The notes: generated by a model not told the origin, from the sequence alone. Positions 18,382 through 28,406 are shown, counted from the stretch's first letter. The stretch is 64,000 nt of DNA from Algoriphagus algorifonticola (GCF_007655305.1 NZ_VLOG01000026.1:62001-126000), one strand, 5' to 3'. Translations and numbers: made by a program.

Positions 18382-19677
18382 TTAAATGTGATGATGATAG
18401 CTCTCCTCAAGCATTGGGTGATTTTTAGGAAGAAGATTTCCTTTGGCCAAGCCTCCTAACACAACCAACGCCACCGCTGAACCATATACGAGAAGCATTC
18501 CTATTTCCATGAAACCAATTCCTCCGTTATGACCTAGGGTACCCGGCTGAACCATCAGGAAGAAATCTACCCAGTGACCAACCAATAATAACGTACAAAC
18601 TAACTTAAGGAAGACTCCATGACGTTTTGCATCTCTTGTCATTAAAACTAAGAATGGAAGGACAAAGTTCATCCCGATGTTTACGAAAATGAACGGTCCA
18701 TACACGTCACTTGACAGTCTCTCAACAAAGTAAACTGTTTCTTCAGGTATATTGGCATAATAGATCAAAAGGAACTGAGAAAACCACAAATAAGTCCAGA
18801 AAATGGAGAAGCCAAAAACAAACTTTCCAAGATCATGGATATGGTTTTCATTGACCATCTCCAGATAACCTTTTCCTTTCAAGAAAATAGTCAAAAGCGT
18901 GATTGCAGAAAGCCCTGCAACAAACCAAGATGCAAACACATACCAGCCGAAAAGAGTAGAGAACCAGTGAGTATCAATTGACATTACCCAGTCCCATGCG
19001 GAAACAGATGATGAAACCGCAAAGAAAACCAAGAAATAAGCAGACCAGCTTCTCATTTTAAACCAATGAGAATCTCCGCCTAATTGATCTTCCGCTGCAG
19101 CTATTTTCTTAAACTTGTTAAAGAAGAACACCCAGAATCCGAAGAAGATAACCATTCTTGCAATGTAAAAAATTGGGAAAGTCCCTTTTTCCATTGGCCA
19201 GAAAAAGAAGGCTCCTTTTCCATCGATAATTGAATCATATTCCGGAGAATTAGGATCGAACAACTCTGCATGCCACCAATGGAACAAGTTATGCCCCATA
19301 AGGAAGAAACTAGCGATCATAATCAAAGCAGCATATGGCAACCAGTTACCAAAAGATAGCATTACCCTAGTGATAGGAGCTGACCAACCTGCTTGAGCTG
19401 CATATTGAATAGCAAAGAAGAAAACACCAACGATGGCAATACCTGTGAAATACACATTATTGATCCACACGTTTGCGAACAACCTTTCATACCAGTGAAA
19501 TGCATGGCCTGTTGCCTCTGCTCCTTCTTCAGCATGACCACCACCGGCCATTGCTATCACAATACCAATTACAAGTAAAGCAGCACCAATACCCAAAATA
19601 GTCAACAAAGACTTTTTGATGCCCGCGTTGAAATCAAATTTTTGATCCAAATTATAGTTCTGTACGTCGTGAGCCAT
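18382..19677 (-). CDS. actF: alternative complex III subunit ActF
   Basis: ActF is an integral membrane subunit of alternative complex III (quinol:cytochrome c oxidoreductase), similar to ActC/NrfD in fold. The 431-residue protein has about ten membrane helices, with recognisable stretches FHWYERLFANVWINNVYF and FPIFYIARMVIFFGFW. It is separated from ActE by two bases and is the last act gene, directly followed by oxidase subunit II. In the known Flavobacterium complex ActF contacts the aa3 oxidase, which fits this order. Confidence 0.93.
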   Translation of the reverse strand: MAHDVQNYNLDQKFDFNAGIKKSLLTILGIGAALLVIGIVIAMAGGGHAEEGAEATGHAFHWYERLFANVWINNVYFTGIAIVGVFFFAIQYAAQAGWSAPITRVMLSFGNWLPYAALIMIASFFLMGHNLFHWWHAELFDPNSPEYDSIIDGKGAFFFWPMEKGTFPIFYIARMVIFFGFWVFFFNKFKKIAAAEDQLGGDSHWFKMRSWSAYFLVFFAVSSSVSAWDWVMSIDTHWFSTLFGWYVFASWFVAGLSAITLLTIFLKGKGYLEMVNENHIHDLGKFVFGFSIFWTYLWFSQFLLIYYANIPEETVYFVERLSSDVYGPFIFVNIGMNFVLPFLVLMTRDAKRHGVFLKLVCTLLLVGHWVDFFLMVQPGTLGHNGGIGFMEIGMLLVYGSAVALVVLGGLAKGNLLPKNHPMLEESYHHHI

Positions 19678-19679
19678 GA

Positions 19680-20300
19680 TTACTGCTTCTGAATTACTTG
19701 TTTAACATAGTGAACGATCTTCCATCGGTTTTCAGTAGTAATCTGAGAACCGTGGGCTCCCATTCTACCTTTACCTTTGGTAATAACGTGGAAAATATGG
19801 CCTTCTGGAAGATCGATGTAAGCACCACCTTTAAGGTTAGCCACACCACCGATAATCTCACCAACTTTTCCGTCACCTTCTCCGCCTTTACCATGGCAGG
19901 AAGAACAATATTGCTGAAATAGAACTTCTCCTTCTTTCAAAATTGGATCAGAAAGCTCAATTGGATTTTCAATTAGAGCTGCTTCTTCCAATTCAAACTG
20001 CTTCAATCTGTGAGGAAGAAATCCATTCTTATTTCTTGGAACAGTACCTTCTACTGGCTCTCTCATATTCATGTTATGAGGATTATAGACATTACTGTTA
20101 AAGAATTCACCCTTTTCATCTTCACGGGTAGATAACCATTTACCCTGCTCTTCATCAGTGATCTGAGTAAGAGGCTCATATGCTACAGAGTGATACATTT
20201 GAGGGGCATATTCCAATCCCTGATTGTCTCCTCCGGCTCTACAGCCAAAGAAAGCAAGGGCAGATACTCCCAAAATACTTAGTGTTTTAGCAATCTTCAT
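19680..20300 (-). CDS. actE: alternative complex III subunit ActE, monoheme cytochrome c
   Basis: A membrane-anchored cytochrome c subunit. From Met8 of the longest frame (start 20300) the protein has 206 residues with a lipoprotein signal MKIAKTLSILGVSALAFFGC. One heme c site, CSSCH, is at residues 132-136, with a likely distal Met at 180 (GRMGAHG). The longest frame starts at 20321 and would overlap actD by 8 bases; Met8 gives a standard lipobox and was preferred. It passes electrons from ActA/ActB towards an acceptor, probably the adjacent oxidase. Confidence 0.92.
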   Translation of the reverse strand: MKIAKTLSILGVSALAFFGCRAGGDNQGLEYAPQMYHSVAYEPLTQITDEEQGKWLSTREDEKGEFFNSNVYNPHNMNMREPVEGTVPRNKNGFLPHRLKQFELEEAALIENPIELSDPILKEGEVLFQQYCSSCHGKGGEGDGKVGEIIGGVANLKGGAYIDLPEGHIFHVITKGKGRMGAHGSQITTENRWKIVHYVKQVIQKQ

Positions 20301-20313
20301 ATTTCCAGAATTA

Positions 20314-20844
20314 CTATTCAAAACTTTTATTATTTACCTCTGTAGCACCGGAAGACTTCAGAATTTCTTTAATCTTCTCTACTTCCATGCTACTGTTATT
20401 GGCGATGTCAATAGCCATCACATGCTTATCATCGGTGATTCTCACATCGAAAATCCTAGGCTGAGCCCAAGGCTTCAAGTTTGAGCTTACCATAAATACT
20501 CCTACCATACCAAAAGCAGCAAGTAATACTGTCATTTCGAAGGAAACAGGAATAAAATCAGGGAAAGCTGCAAAGTCTTTACCACCAATAATCATAGGCC
20601 AATCAAACTTCATCATGTAAAACTGCATAGTTAAAGCCAAGCTAGTTCCCAACATTCCAAATAGGAAAGCTGCTATCGGAAGTCTGCTTCTTTTGTAGCC
20701 TAATACATGCTCTAATCCGTGAACAGGATAAGGAGAGTAAACTTCATGGATTTTTACTCCAGTGGATCTTACTTCTTTAACAGCATGGAGAAGGACATCT
20801 TCGTCCTCGTACACTCCAAGAATAAAATGTGTATCTCTTTCCAT
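20314..20844 (-). CDS. actD: alternative complex III subunit ActD (DUF3341)
   Basis: A 176-residue subunit with a soluble N-terminal part (residues 1-50), two membrane helices (about 56-78 and 99-120) and a soluble C-terminal part. The wording HFILGVYEDEDVLLHAV, VHEVYSPYPVHGLEHVLG-like start and PIIGGKDFAAFPDFIPVSFEMTVL-like middle are standard for DUF3341/ActD. It is a structural subunit with no cofactor. Its start is 2 bases after the actC stop. Confidence 0.92.
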   Translation of the reverse strand: MERDTHFILGVYEDEDVLLHAVKEVRSTGVKIHEVYSPYPVHGLEHVLGYKRSRLPIAAFLFGMLGTSLALTMQFYMMKFDWPMIIGGKDFAAFPDFIPVSFEMTVLLAAFGMVGVFMVSSNLKPWAQPRIFDVRITDDKHVMAIDIANNSSMEVEKIKEILKSSGATEVNNKSFE

Positions 20845-20846
20845 GA

Positions 20847-22211
20847 TTATTTAGCAGCTTTTTCAGATGATGATTTCAATACTGACTTAACCTCAGCCAT
20901 GTTGATTACCGGGAAGAACTTCGCAAATAGGAAGAATAGGGTAAAGAACAATCCGAAGGTGAACATATAAACTCCCACATCAGCCCAAGTTGGGTAGAAC
21001 ATAGCCCAAGAGGATGGGAGATAATCTCTGTGTAGGGAAGTAACGATAATTACAAATCGCTCAAACCACATACCGATGTTTACTACCAAAGAAAGAAGGA
21101 AGGTAGCGACAATGGAAGTTCTGATTTTTTTAAACCAGAAAAGTTGAGGAGAGATCACGTTACAAGTCATCATAGACCAGTAAGCCCACCAGTAAGGTCC
21201 GGTAGCTCTGTTGATAAATGCATATTGCTCAGCCTCAACTCCAGAATACCAAGCGATAAAGAATTCTGTGATATAGGCAATACCCACGATGGAACCTGTA
21301 ATGATGATTACAATATTCATCAATTCAATGTGTCCCATGGTGATATAATCTTCCAGTTTGAAAACCTTTCTGGTAATAATCATCAAGGTCAATACCATCG
21401 CAAAACCAGAGAAAATCGCACCGGCAACGAAGTATGGAGGGAAGATGGTAGTATGCCATCCAGGAATTACTGAAGTAGCAAAGTCAAAGGATACGATAGT
21501 ATGTACAGAAAGTACCAAAGGAGTAGCCAAACCTGCCAAAATCAAGGAAACAGATTCGTATCTCATCCAAGTCTTTGCAGCACCATCCCATCCAAATGAA
21601 AGCGCACCATAAATAGTTTTTCTCAATCCAGTAGCTCTGTCACGAATTGTTGCGAAATCAGGAATCAAGCCAATGTACCAGAATACTAAGGATACAGAGA
21701 AATAAGTCGAAATCGCAAACACGTCCCAAAGCAGTGGGGAGTTGAAGTTTACCCAAAGTGAACCAAATGTGTTAGGCAATGGAAGTGCCCAATAAGCACC
21801 CAACCAAGGTCTACCCATGTGAATCACCGGGAACATCGCAGCACAGATAACTGCGAAAATTGTCATTGCTTCAGCAGCTCTGTTGATGGATGTTCTCCAC
21901 TTCTGTCTGAAAAGTAACAATACGGCTGAAATCAAAGTACCGGCGTGACCGATACCAACCCACCACACGAAGTTGGTGATATCCCAAGCCCAACCGATGG
22001 TTTTGTTCAAACCCCACATTCCAATACCCTCCCAGAGGGTGGCAATAAGGGCAATTGATCCTAAAGCCAACACGCCTGCAGCTGTAAGGAAGGCCAAGAA
22101 CCAAGCTAAAGATGGTTTGCCCTCCACCTGACGTGACACATCATGTGTAACATCATGGTAGGTTTTGCCTCCGGTAACTAACGGCTGACGTACGGATGAA
22201 GTAACCTGCAT
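20847..22211 (-). CDS. actC: alternative complex III subunit ActC (NrfD/PsrC family)
   Basis: The quinol-binding membrane subunit. The 454-residue protein has about ten helices and the NrfD/PsrC pattern, for example [33 protein letters not shown] and [14 protein letters not shown]. Quinol is oxidised at its periplasmic-side pocket and electrons go to the iron-sulfur clusters of ActB. It follows actB by 17 bases. Confidence 0.95.
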   Translation of the reverse strand: MQVTSSVRQPLVTGGKTYHDVTHDVSRQVEGKPSLAWFLAFLTAAGVLALGSIALIATLWEGIGMWGLNKTIGWAWDITNFVWWVGIGHAGTLISAVLLLFRQKWRTSINRAAEAMTIFAVICAAMFPVIHMGRPWLGAYWALPLPNTFGSLWVNFNSPLLWDVFAISTYFSVSLVFWYIGLIPDFATIRDRATGLRKTIYGALSFGWDGAAKTWMRYESVSLILAGLATPLVLSVHTIVSFDFATSVIPGWHTTIFPPYFVAGAIFSGFAMVLTLMIITRKVFKLEDYITMGHIELMNIVIIITGSIVGIAYITEFFIAWYSGVEAEQYAFINRATGPYWWAYWSMMTCNVISPQLFWFKKIRTSIVATFLLSLVVNIGMWFERFVIIVTSLHRDYLPSSWAMFYPTWADVGVYMFTFGLFFTLFFLFAKFFPVINMAEVKSVLKSSSEKAAK

Positions 22212-22228
22212 AGTTTATAAAATTATGA

Positions 22229-25200
22229 TTACGCTTCGTTTTTCTCTTTATTTCTGATTTTGGTGAAGTACCAAACGTTTGGACTTACGTTGATCTCCTC
22301 CAATACATGGTAAGCTCTTTCTTCATTCACTTCCTTCAACGCAGAAGTAGTGTTTTCTTCGATTTTCAAGAGCTTAGAAACTCGGCTGTTTGGATCATTC
22401 ATATCACCAAATACCAAAGCATCAGTAGGACAAGCTGTAGCACAAGCCACATTGATTTCTCCATCCTGAATTTTACGCTTCTCACGCTTAGCTGCCAATT
22501 TACCAGCCTGGATACGCTGCACACACATGGAGCATTTTTCCATTACACCACGTACACGAACAGTCACGTCCGGATTCAATACCATCTTACCCAAATCATC
22601 GTTTTGAGCAACATTGACTCCTGCGAAGTCTTTATTATCATGATATTTGAACCAGTTGAATCGACGTACTTTATATGGACAGTTGTTGGCACAATATCTT
22701 GTACCGATACATCTGTTGTAAGTCATTTGATTCAATCCTTCAGAGGAGTGAGTGGTTGCAGCTACAGGACATACAGTCTCACAAGGAGCATTGTTACACT
22801 GCTGACACATCATAGGCTGGAAGGTTACCTCAGGATTTTCTGAAGCTTTCTCCATTCCATCCAAATCATCAGCCGGAGCATCAGAAGAATAATAGCGGTC
22901 AATTCTGATCCAAGCCATTTCTCTTCGGTTCAATACTTCTTGCTTTCCTACCACTGCCACGTTGTTTTCAACCTGACAAGCTACAGAACATGCAGAACAT
23001 CCAATACAGGAGTTCATGTCAATAGCAAGACCCCAGTGATGCTGACTATATTTATGACCACTCCAAAGAGAGATCTTTGATGGCTTTACAAATTCACCGT
23101 CTTTATAAATTTCAGGCTTATATCTACCGGCGGAGGCATCCTTCTTATATTCTGACAATACGGATTCTTGGATTACGTTTTCACGACCCATGAAAGTCTG
23201 ATGTGTCTGGGTTCTCGCGATCTTATAAGAATCACCAGTTACAGCTACTTCTACACCTGAAGTAATATCAAAATTCACAAAGCCTGCAGAAGCATCCAAA
23301 AGTTCGTAAGCATTCACACCTACTCCATTGGCAACTCTACCTGCTTTTGTTCTACCATATCCTAAAGCCAATCCGAAGGTACCTTCAGCTTGACCTGGTT
23401 GGATCAAGATTGGAAGAATCAATGATTTACCGTTGACTGTGATAGAAGCTTTCTTAGTGTTTTCTTCCACCATGGTCACTCCGTTTTCGGATGCCCATTT
23501 CTGAGAAACAGTCAAATAGTTATCCCAAGTAGCTTTTGTGATTGGATCTGGAGTTTCCTGCAACCATGGGTTGTTAGCGAAAGTACCGTTACCAATAGCA
23601 ACTTTAGAATAAACCACCAATTCAGCACCTGCATTATCTGCTTTATAATTTTTGGCTACAGCCGCAGCTGCACTTGCAGCATCTCCAACAGGAGCTAAAG
23701 CAGTACCAGCCTTTTCTACAGCATATACACCATTGAAAAGAGCTCTGTCCCAGAATTCCTGGAAAGAACCTGTATTTTCAGCAGTGGCATACATTTCTGA
23801 CTGCCAGTTTTGCTGTAAGAAATCGTAGTAATTGGTGCTAGAACCAGCCCAAGTCAAGAAAGAATCCTGAGCCTGACGCGTGTCAAACAAAGGAGAAATT
23901 GTAGGCTGAGATAGTGAGTAATGACCCAACTTAGGTTGGAAGTCATTCCAAGACTCCAAATAATGATGATCAGGAGCAATGTACTGTACTAAGGAAGCTG
24001 TTTCATCCATAGTGCCGTTGGTAGCCAAGCTAACTCTTGCTTTAGCAATACCTTCAGCGATTTCGGTACCTCTTGCATGATCGTAAACCGGGTTACAGTT
24101 GTAGAAAATAACTCCACCAACCTGTCCGGCTTTCAATTCATTTACAAACTGGTTCATTCTAGCATCGTCTCCCTTTCTAAAATAAACAGGCGAAGAGAAG
24201 TCTACTGTTGAACCATTATTTCCAAGCAATTCATTGATTGCGTTGATTACTATTTGAAGGTTTGGATCATTGGATCCGGAAACTACCAAAGAAGCACCTC
24301 TGCTAGCCCAAAGGTCATTAGCAGCTTTGTCCAAGTGAGCCACTTCAACTGCAGGAGCAGAGACAGAAGCTACACCAGCTTTCTTTGCAATGGCATTATA
24401 TAATGCCAAAACAGCCAATCCACTTTGAGAAGCTTTAATTGGAGTTCTGTAATCCGCATTCGCACCAGTAAGAGACAAATTAGACTCAAACTGATAATGA
24501 CGGGACATTTCCGGCTTCTCTTTGCTGATTTTTCTGGTTTTAGCATACTGTCCAGCAAATTCGATTGGGGAAATCCATGTACCTAGGAAGTCGGCTCCGA
24601 AGGAAACGATGGTTTTAGCCTTATCAAAAGAATAAGATGGAAGAACTGCAGCACCGTAGAAAGTTTCAGCAGCTTTAGTAATACCATAATTAGAAAGTGG
24701 ATCATACATGATCACTTCTGCACCTCCGAATGCATCAGCAAATTGCTGCATTGCTTTCATGGTGGAAGGAGAAAGAATGGTATTGGAAACAATTTTAACC
24801 GAGCCTGCAGCAGCAAGTTTGCTTTTTACTTCAGCATCAAGTGCAGTCCAGTCAGTTTTTTGACCATTGGCATAAGGTCCTGCCAGTCGCTCTTTATCAT
24901 AAAGAGAAAGTACAGAAGCTTCTACAATGGCATTTACCTTACCTTTATTAATAGGAGAAAGCTCGTTACCATCAATTTTGATAGGACGACCCTCTCTTGT
25001 TTTTACTACTACAGAAGCATAATCACCTCCGGAAGCAAAAGTAGATGCGTAATAATTTGGAATGGAAGGGTTAACGTCAACCGGCTTATTCACATAAGGA
25101 ATAGCTTTTCGAACAGGAGCTTCACAGGCAGCCAAAGAAGCTGCTGCCAAGCTGAATCCCATCAATTTTAGAAAATCCCTTCTGGAAGCACTGCCATCCT

Positions 25201-25312
25201 CGCCCAATGCGGAAGGAAGCTCGGGAAATTCCCGGTCGGCATGCTTTACAAACTCTGGATCGTTGTTGAGCTGCTCAAGCCCTTTCCAGTATGTTTTTTT
25301 AGTTTCCTTCAT
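22229..25312 (-). CDS. actB: alternative complex III subunit ActB, iron-sulfur protein
   Basis: A 1027-residue fusion of a molybdopterin-oxidoreductase-like domain (about 60-720) and a ferredoxin-like domain (about 740-1010). The molybdopterin-like half is known to carry no cofactor in this complex. The cluster-binding cysteines are in CIGCSACSVACQ, CQQCNNAPCETVC, CIGTRYCANNCPY and CSMCVQR...CATAC, enough for four clusters. A twin-arginine motif (R44 R45, SRRDFLKLMGF) is followed by a lipobox ending in C63, so the protein is probably folded, exported by Tat and lipid-anchored. It passes electrons from ActC to the c hemes. Confidence 0.96.
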   Translation of the reverse strand: MKETKKTYWKGLEQLNNDPEFVKHADREFPELPSALGEDGSASRRDFLKLMGFSLAAASLAACEAPVRKAIPYVNKPVDVNPSIPNYYASTFASGGDYASVVVKTREGRPIKIDGNELSPINKGKVNAIVEASVLSLYDKERLAGPYANGQKTDWTALDAEVKSKLAAAGSVKIVSNTILSPSTMKAMQQFADAFGGAEVIMYDPLSNYGITKAAETFYGAAVLPSYSFDKAKTIVSFGADFLGTWISPIEFAGQYAKTRKISKEKPEMSRHYQFESNLSLTGANADYRTPIKASQSGLAVLALYNAIAKKAGVASVSAPAVEVAHLDKAANDLWASRGASLVVSGSNDPNLQIVINAINELLGNNGSTVDFSSPVYFRKGDDARMNQFVNELKAGQVGGVIFYNCNPVYDHARGTEIAEGIAKARVSLATNGTMDETASLVQYIAPDHHYLESWNDFQPKLGHYSLSQPTISPLFDTRQAQDSFLTWAGSSTNYYDFLQQNWQSEMYATAENTGSFQEFWDRALFNGVYAVEKAGTALAPVGDAASAAAAVAKNYKADNAGAELVVYSKVAIGNGTFANNPWLQETPDPITKATWDNYLTVSQKWASENGVTMVEENTKKASITVNGKSLILPILIQPGQAEGTFGLALGYGRTKAGRVANGVGVNAYELLDASAGFVNFDITSGVEVAVTGDSYKIARTQTHQTFMGRENVIQESVLSEYKKDASAGRYKPEIYKDGEFVKPSKISLWSGHKYSQHHWGLAIDMNSCIGCSACSVACQVENNVAVVGKQEVLNRREMAWIRIDRYYSSDAPADDLDGMEKASENPEVTFQPMMCQQCNNAPCETVCPVAATTHSSEGLNQMTYNRCIGTRYCANNCPYKVRRFNWFKYHDNKDFAGVNVAQNDDLGKMVLNPDVTVRVRGVMEKCSMCVQRIQAGKLAAKREKRKIQDGEINVACATACPTDALVFGDMNDPNSRVSKLLKIEENTTSALKEVNEERAYHVLEEINVSPNVWYFTKIRNKEKNEA

Positions 25313-25348
25313 TTTATGATCTAGGAATGAATTTGCGAAATGAATGAA

Positions 25349-26614
25349 TTAATAGTGGCACTTAGCACATTCTAAACCTCCGATGTCTTTCACTTTCAAA
25401 GCATCTTTGGAATCAGAGTGCAACTGAACCAATTTGTCATAGTACTCATTGCCTGCGGAAGCAATCTCAGTTTGTCTGTGGCAGTCAATACACCATCCCA
25501 TAGTTAGAGAAGAGTGCTGATAAACCACTTCCATTTCTTCGATTGGACCGTGACAAGTCTGGCATTCAATACCCCCTACCTTCACGTGCTGTGAGTGGTT
25601 GAAGTAAGCCAGATCAGGCAAGTTGTGTACACGAACCCATTCTATTGGTTTATTATTATCTACCGCATCGTAGATTTTTTGAATTTCCGGAGAGATTCCC
25701 TCTTTGCCTTGCACGTTCTGCACATGGGTGTGACAGTTCATACAAATGTTGGGTGAAGGAATATTGGCAGATTTACCAATCTCTACCCCGGTATGGCAAT
25801 ACTGACAAGCAATCTCTAATTGTCCTGCATGTAGCGCGTGAGAGTAGGCAATTGGCTGGGTAGGAGCATATCCTTGCTGAACACCCACTGAATAAAGTCC
25901 ATCGATTGCGGTTTTAGCTACCAAAGCAACCACCAAGGCAGTTACAATAATGATAAAACCATCACTCTTTAATACTTTACCGAAATTAAATTTTTGAGAA
26001 ACGAATTCTTTGTCATCCTCATCTAAGTCCTGCTTATCAATGTATTTGGTCAAAACAGAGATGATCAACCCTAATACAATCAGGATCAAAAGAAGAACAA
26101 TGACCAATACCACTACAATAATGGTCAAATACTCGCTTGGCACTCCTCCACCTGCAACTACTTCACCATCAGCACCAACTGCACCTGCAGCTGCCTGAGC
26201 GGCTGGATCGACCTTATCGCCATATTCTATATATGACAACAAATTGTCCAGATCACCATCTGATAAGAATTCATGAGCAGGCATGTTGGTGTTGTTGTAC
26301 TCAGCGTACAAAGCCACCGCGTATTCATCACCTGAGGCAATTACAGCCTGAGAATTTTTGATGAATCGTTTTGCCCAGTCGATGGACCTTCTTTCGGTGA
26401 TTCCTCTTAGAGCCGGACCAATTGCTTTTTGATCAAGCTTGTGACACGTTTTACAGTTCGCATTGAAGAGAGATTTCCCAGCAGCAACGGCTTCATCACT
26501 ATCTGACACCGCCGGATCAGCAGCAAATGCCTGCGTTCCGATCAGTAAGAAAAACAGCATTGCCAGCGTGTGGAAATTCAGTCGAACCCCTACTAACGAG
26601 CGTTTGGATAACAT
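25349..26614 (-). CDS. actA: alternative complex III subunit ActA, hexaheme cytochrome c
   Basis: First gene of the act operon. The 421-residue protein has a signal peptide (residues 1-31), an N-terminal cytochrome c domain (CKTCH), a glycine-rich linker with a membrane helix near 165-188, another helix near 213-235, and a multiheme domain with CQYCH, CMNCH, CQTCH, CIDCH and CAKCH. That is six CxxCH sites; the classical ActA is pentaheme, and the added N-terminal monoheme domain is the Bacteroidota form. It transfers electrons out of the complex. A strong promoter lies 45-75 bases upstream. Confidence 0.94.
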   Translation of the reverse strand: MLSKRSLVGVRLNFHTLAMLFFLLIGTQAFAADPAVSDSDEAVAAGKSLFNANCKTCHKLDQKAIGPALRGITERRSIDWAKRFIKNSQAVIASGDEYAVALYAEYNNTNMPAHEFLSDGDLDNLLSYIEYGDKVDPAAQAAAGAVGADGEVVAGGGVPSEYLTIIVVVLVIVLLLILIVLGLIISVLTKYIDKQDLDEDDKEFVSQKFNFGKVLKSDGFIIIVTALVVALVAKTAIDGLYSVGVQQGYAPTQPIAYSHALHAGQLEIACQYCHTGVEIGKSANIPSPNICMNCHTHVQNVQGKEGISPEIQKIYDAVDNNKPIEWVRVHNLPDLAYFNHSQHVKVGGIECQTCHGPIEEMEVVYQHSSLTMGWCIDCHRQTEIASAGNEYYDKLVQLHSDSKDALKVKDIGGLECAKCHY

Positions 26615-26658
26615 ATTATAGCTAATTAAATAGTTTAATCGGTTTTCAATAACCCCTG

Positions 26659-26689
26659 CAAAGGTAGTATCCGGGCGTTATTTTTCAAA
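26659..26689 (-). promoter_or_regulatory. actA: promoter of the act-cox operon
   Basis: Minus strand: TTTG at 26686-26689, 19 bases, then TACCTTTG at 26659-26666. Both boxes match the Bacteroidota consensus (TTTG, 19-base spacer, TAnnTTTG). Transcription should start near 26652, giving a leader of about 40 bases before actA. No operator was recognised. Confidence 0.85.
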
Positions 26690-26932
26690 CAAGAGTTGAT
26701 GGACTGCGAAAAATCAACAATCAATCCAAAATATTATATAATAATCTGATTTTCAATTATTTAAAATGCCTAAGTATGGCTTTAATTTATTTAGAATCTT
26801 TATAAATAAATACCTTAAATATCAATTTTAGAGGAGTTCAAAAAACCAAGAAAAACCGTAAATATTTTAATCCTAATAAGAATTGAATTTTTTGAAGAAC
26901 CTGCTCTTTTTCCAAAAAATTATGGTACTGCT
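26690..26932. other. AT-rich spacer between divergent act-cox and tRNA-Cys promoters
   Basis: About 240 bases between the two promoters. It is strongly AT-rich. No open frame with coding character, no strong hairpin and no repeat was seen. Confidence 0.6.
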
Positions 26933-26963
26933 TTTGCACTAGAATCATTAATTCCTACATTTG
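26933..26963 (+). promoter_or_regulatory. promoter of tRNA-Cys
   Basis: TTTG at 26933-26936, a 19-base spacer, and TACATTTG at 26956-26963. This is a full match to the Bacteroidota consensus. The expected start is near 26970, ten bases before the mature tRNA. Confidence 0.85.
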
Positions 26964-26979
26964 CATTCCGATTTCAAAT

Positions 26980-27050
26980 GGTCGCGTGGCCGAGTGGCTA
27001 GGCAGAGGTCTGCAAAACCTTGTACAGCGGTTCGAATCCGCTCGCGACCT
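26980..27050 (+). tRNA. tRNA-Cys (anticodon GCA)
   Basis: Seven-base acceptor stem GGTCGCG / CGCGACC (26980-26986 with 27043-27049), anticodon GCA at 27012-27014 with loop CTGCAAA, T-arm GGTTCGAATCC, and discriminator T at 27050 as expected for Cys. The CCA end is not encoded. A terminator follows directly. Confidence 0.97.
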
Positions 27051-27054
27051 CACT

Positions 27055-27086
27055 AAAAAAAGCATCCGAATTTGGGATGCTTTTTT
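27055..27086. terminator. bidirectional terminator between tRNA-Cys and the beta-propeller gene
   Basis: Stem AAAAAAGCATCC / GGATGCTTTTTT with a 7-base loop. The A run on one side and T run on the other let it serve tRNA-Cys on the plus strand and the lipoprotein gene (ending at 27151) on the minus strand. Confidence 0.85.
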
Positions 27087-27150
27087 CTTTTAAATCTACT
27101 CTAAATTTCTAGAGCCAATTCTTAATAAGGGAGCTTATTCAGTTATCATT

Positions 27151-28290
27151 TTATCTTTTAAGCCTAACTCGAACCAAATAATAATCATCATCCAGTGAAA
27201 TTTTACCTGATTGCTCAAAAATATCACTCATAATAGTGCTTGCCTTCTCGCCGTCATAATTCTGAAAACTTTCAGGGTCAATCGGAAAAATTAATTCATC
27301 ATTTGAATTTAAGGATAGTGGGTTTCTAACAAATCTAAAAAACTCATTGTCTACTCGACGACTCAGTGTAAATAAATTTGACGGATCCTTGAGGCTCATT
27401 AGGATAAATTGAACTTTCGCATCAAAGGTCATATCCATAACCAACCAATTATCATTAATCAAAAAAGTACTTCCAGGAAATCTAACTCGATTTTGGGGAT
27501 CCAAACTGTAACTACCTGTGTATTTCTCAAAATTCTCTCGATCTGATCTTATATCTTGGGAAACAAAATCCAATTCAAATATGGGATCAAAATCCTTAGT
27601 AGTTGAATTAAATGTATATACTCTATCCCCAAACGGCTCACAATAATAACTTCCTTCATCTGATGCTAAAAAACCAGTATATGATACTATGGAATTTGAT
27701 CTTTTAGGGTCAAACGGAAAATATTTTGCCAACAAATTCCCTTCTAAATCGAAGCGATAGACATTAAAGTTGAAGTCGGTGGGATTATTAGAAACATACA
27801 CCAAGATCTCCCCATCAGAAATTGGTACTATCTTTTGAGCAAAAGCTTTAAGAGGATTCTTCGATATAAATTTTCCAGTATTAATTTCATAAGAATACAA
27901 AGAAAGATCACTTGGGGAAAAGAGATAAACCAATTCTCCGACTATAAAAAAATCATTTATCACCCCATATTCTCCTGGACCACTTCCCGTTTGGCCAAAA
28001 TATCGGATATACTTTCCATTTTTATCAAATAATGAAAGCCTGCTCGATACTTTGTCTAAAACAAAAATCCCAATTTCATTTTCAATCAATTTATTCAAGC
28101 TTAATAAAGGTGCTGGTGAATTTTTTAGAATCAATAAATCTTCAAATACAAGAAGGGAATCTGAGCTTACTAAAGGTGCTGGGATTTCCCCTAATATTTT
28201 GAATGGGACTTTCTCTTGTTTTAAACTATCTCCAACAGAACAAGCAGTAAACAGAAGAGCAAGAGATAGATAATTCCTAAATAATTTCAT
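27151..28290 (-). CDS. six-bladed beta-propeller lipoprotein
   Basis: A 379-residue lipoprotein with lipobox LLFTAC (C17). The body repeats propeller-type strands; the stretch FVLDKVSSRLSLFDKNGKY followed by YFGQTGSGPGEYG is typical of the Bacteroidota six-bladed beta-propeller family (NHL-like, PF17170 type). These proteins have no established function. They are often encoded next to small secreted peptides, and here the preceding gene (28407-28661) encodes a four-cysteine secreted peptide, with a terminator-like hairpin between. The region is more AT-rich than its neighbours. Binding of the peptide or of another ligand at the cell surface is an inference only. Confidence 0.8.
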   Translation of the reverse strand: MKLFRNYLSLALLFTACSVGDSLKQEKVPFKILGEIPAPLVSSDSLLVFEDLLILKNSPAPLLSLNKLIENEIGIFVLDKVSSRLSLFDKNGKYIRYFGQTGSGPGEYGVINDFFIVGELVYLFSPSDLSLYSYEINTGKFISKNPLKAFAQKIVPISDGEILVYVSNNPTDFNFNVYRFDLEGNLLAKYFPFDPKRSNSIVSYTGFLASDEGSYYCEPFGDRVYTFNSTTKDFDPIFELDFVSQDIRSDRENFEKYTGSYSLDPQNRVRFPGSTFLINDNWLVMDMTFDAKVQFILMSLKDPSNLFTLSRRVDNEFFRFVRNPLSLNSNDELIFPIDPESFQNYDGEKASTIMSDIFEQSGKISLDDDYYLVRVRLKR

Positions 28291-28373
28291 GCTTTCAATG
28301 AAGAAAATACTATTTTTCGATAAATAATTACAAGGTTAACCTAAACGATGTTTGAATATTAACAAATTTCTAT

Positions 28374-28400
28374 AAAAGAGATCCAGTTTCCTGGATCTCT
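28374..28400 (-). terminator. hairpin between peptide gene and beta-propeller gene
   Basis: Perfect 10-base stem AGAGATCCAG / CTGGATCTCT with a 4-base loop, followed on the minus strand by TTTATA. It begins 7 bases after the peptide gene stop. Partial termination here would give more peptide message than propeller message. Confidence 0.75.
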
Positions 28401-28406
28401 ATTTAA

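Noticed and set aside
22307-22843. 178-codon open frame on the plus strand
   Set aside because: It is antisense to the ferredoxin-like part of actB and has no protein-like domain pattern.
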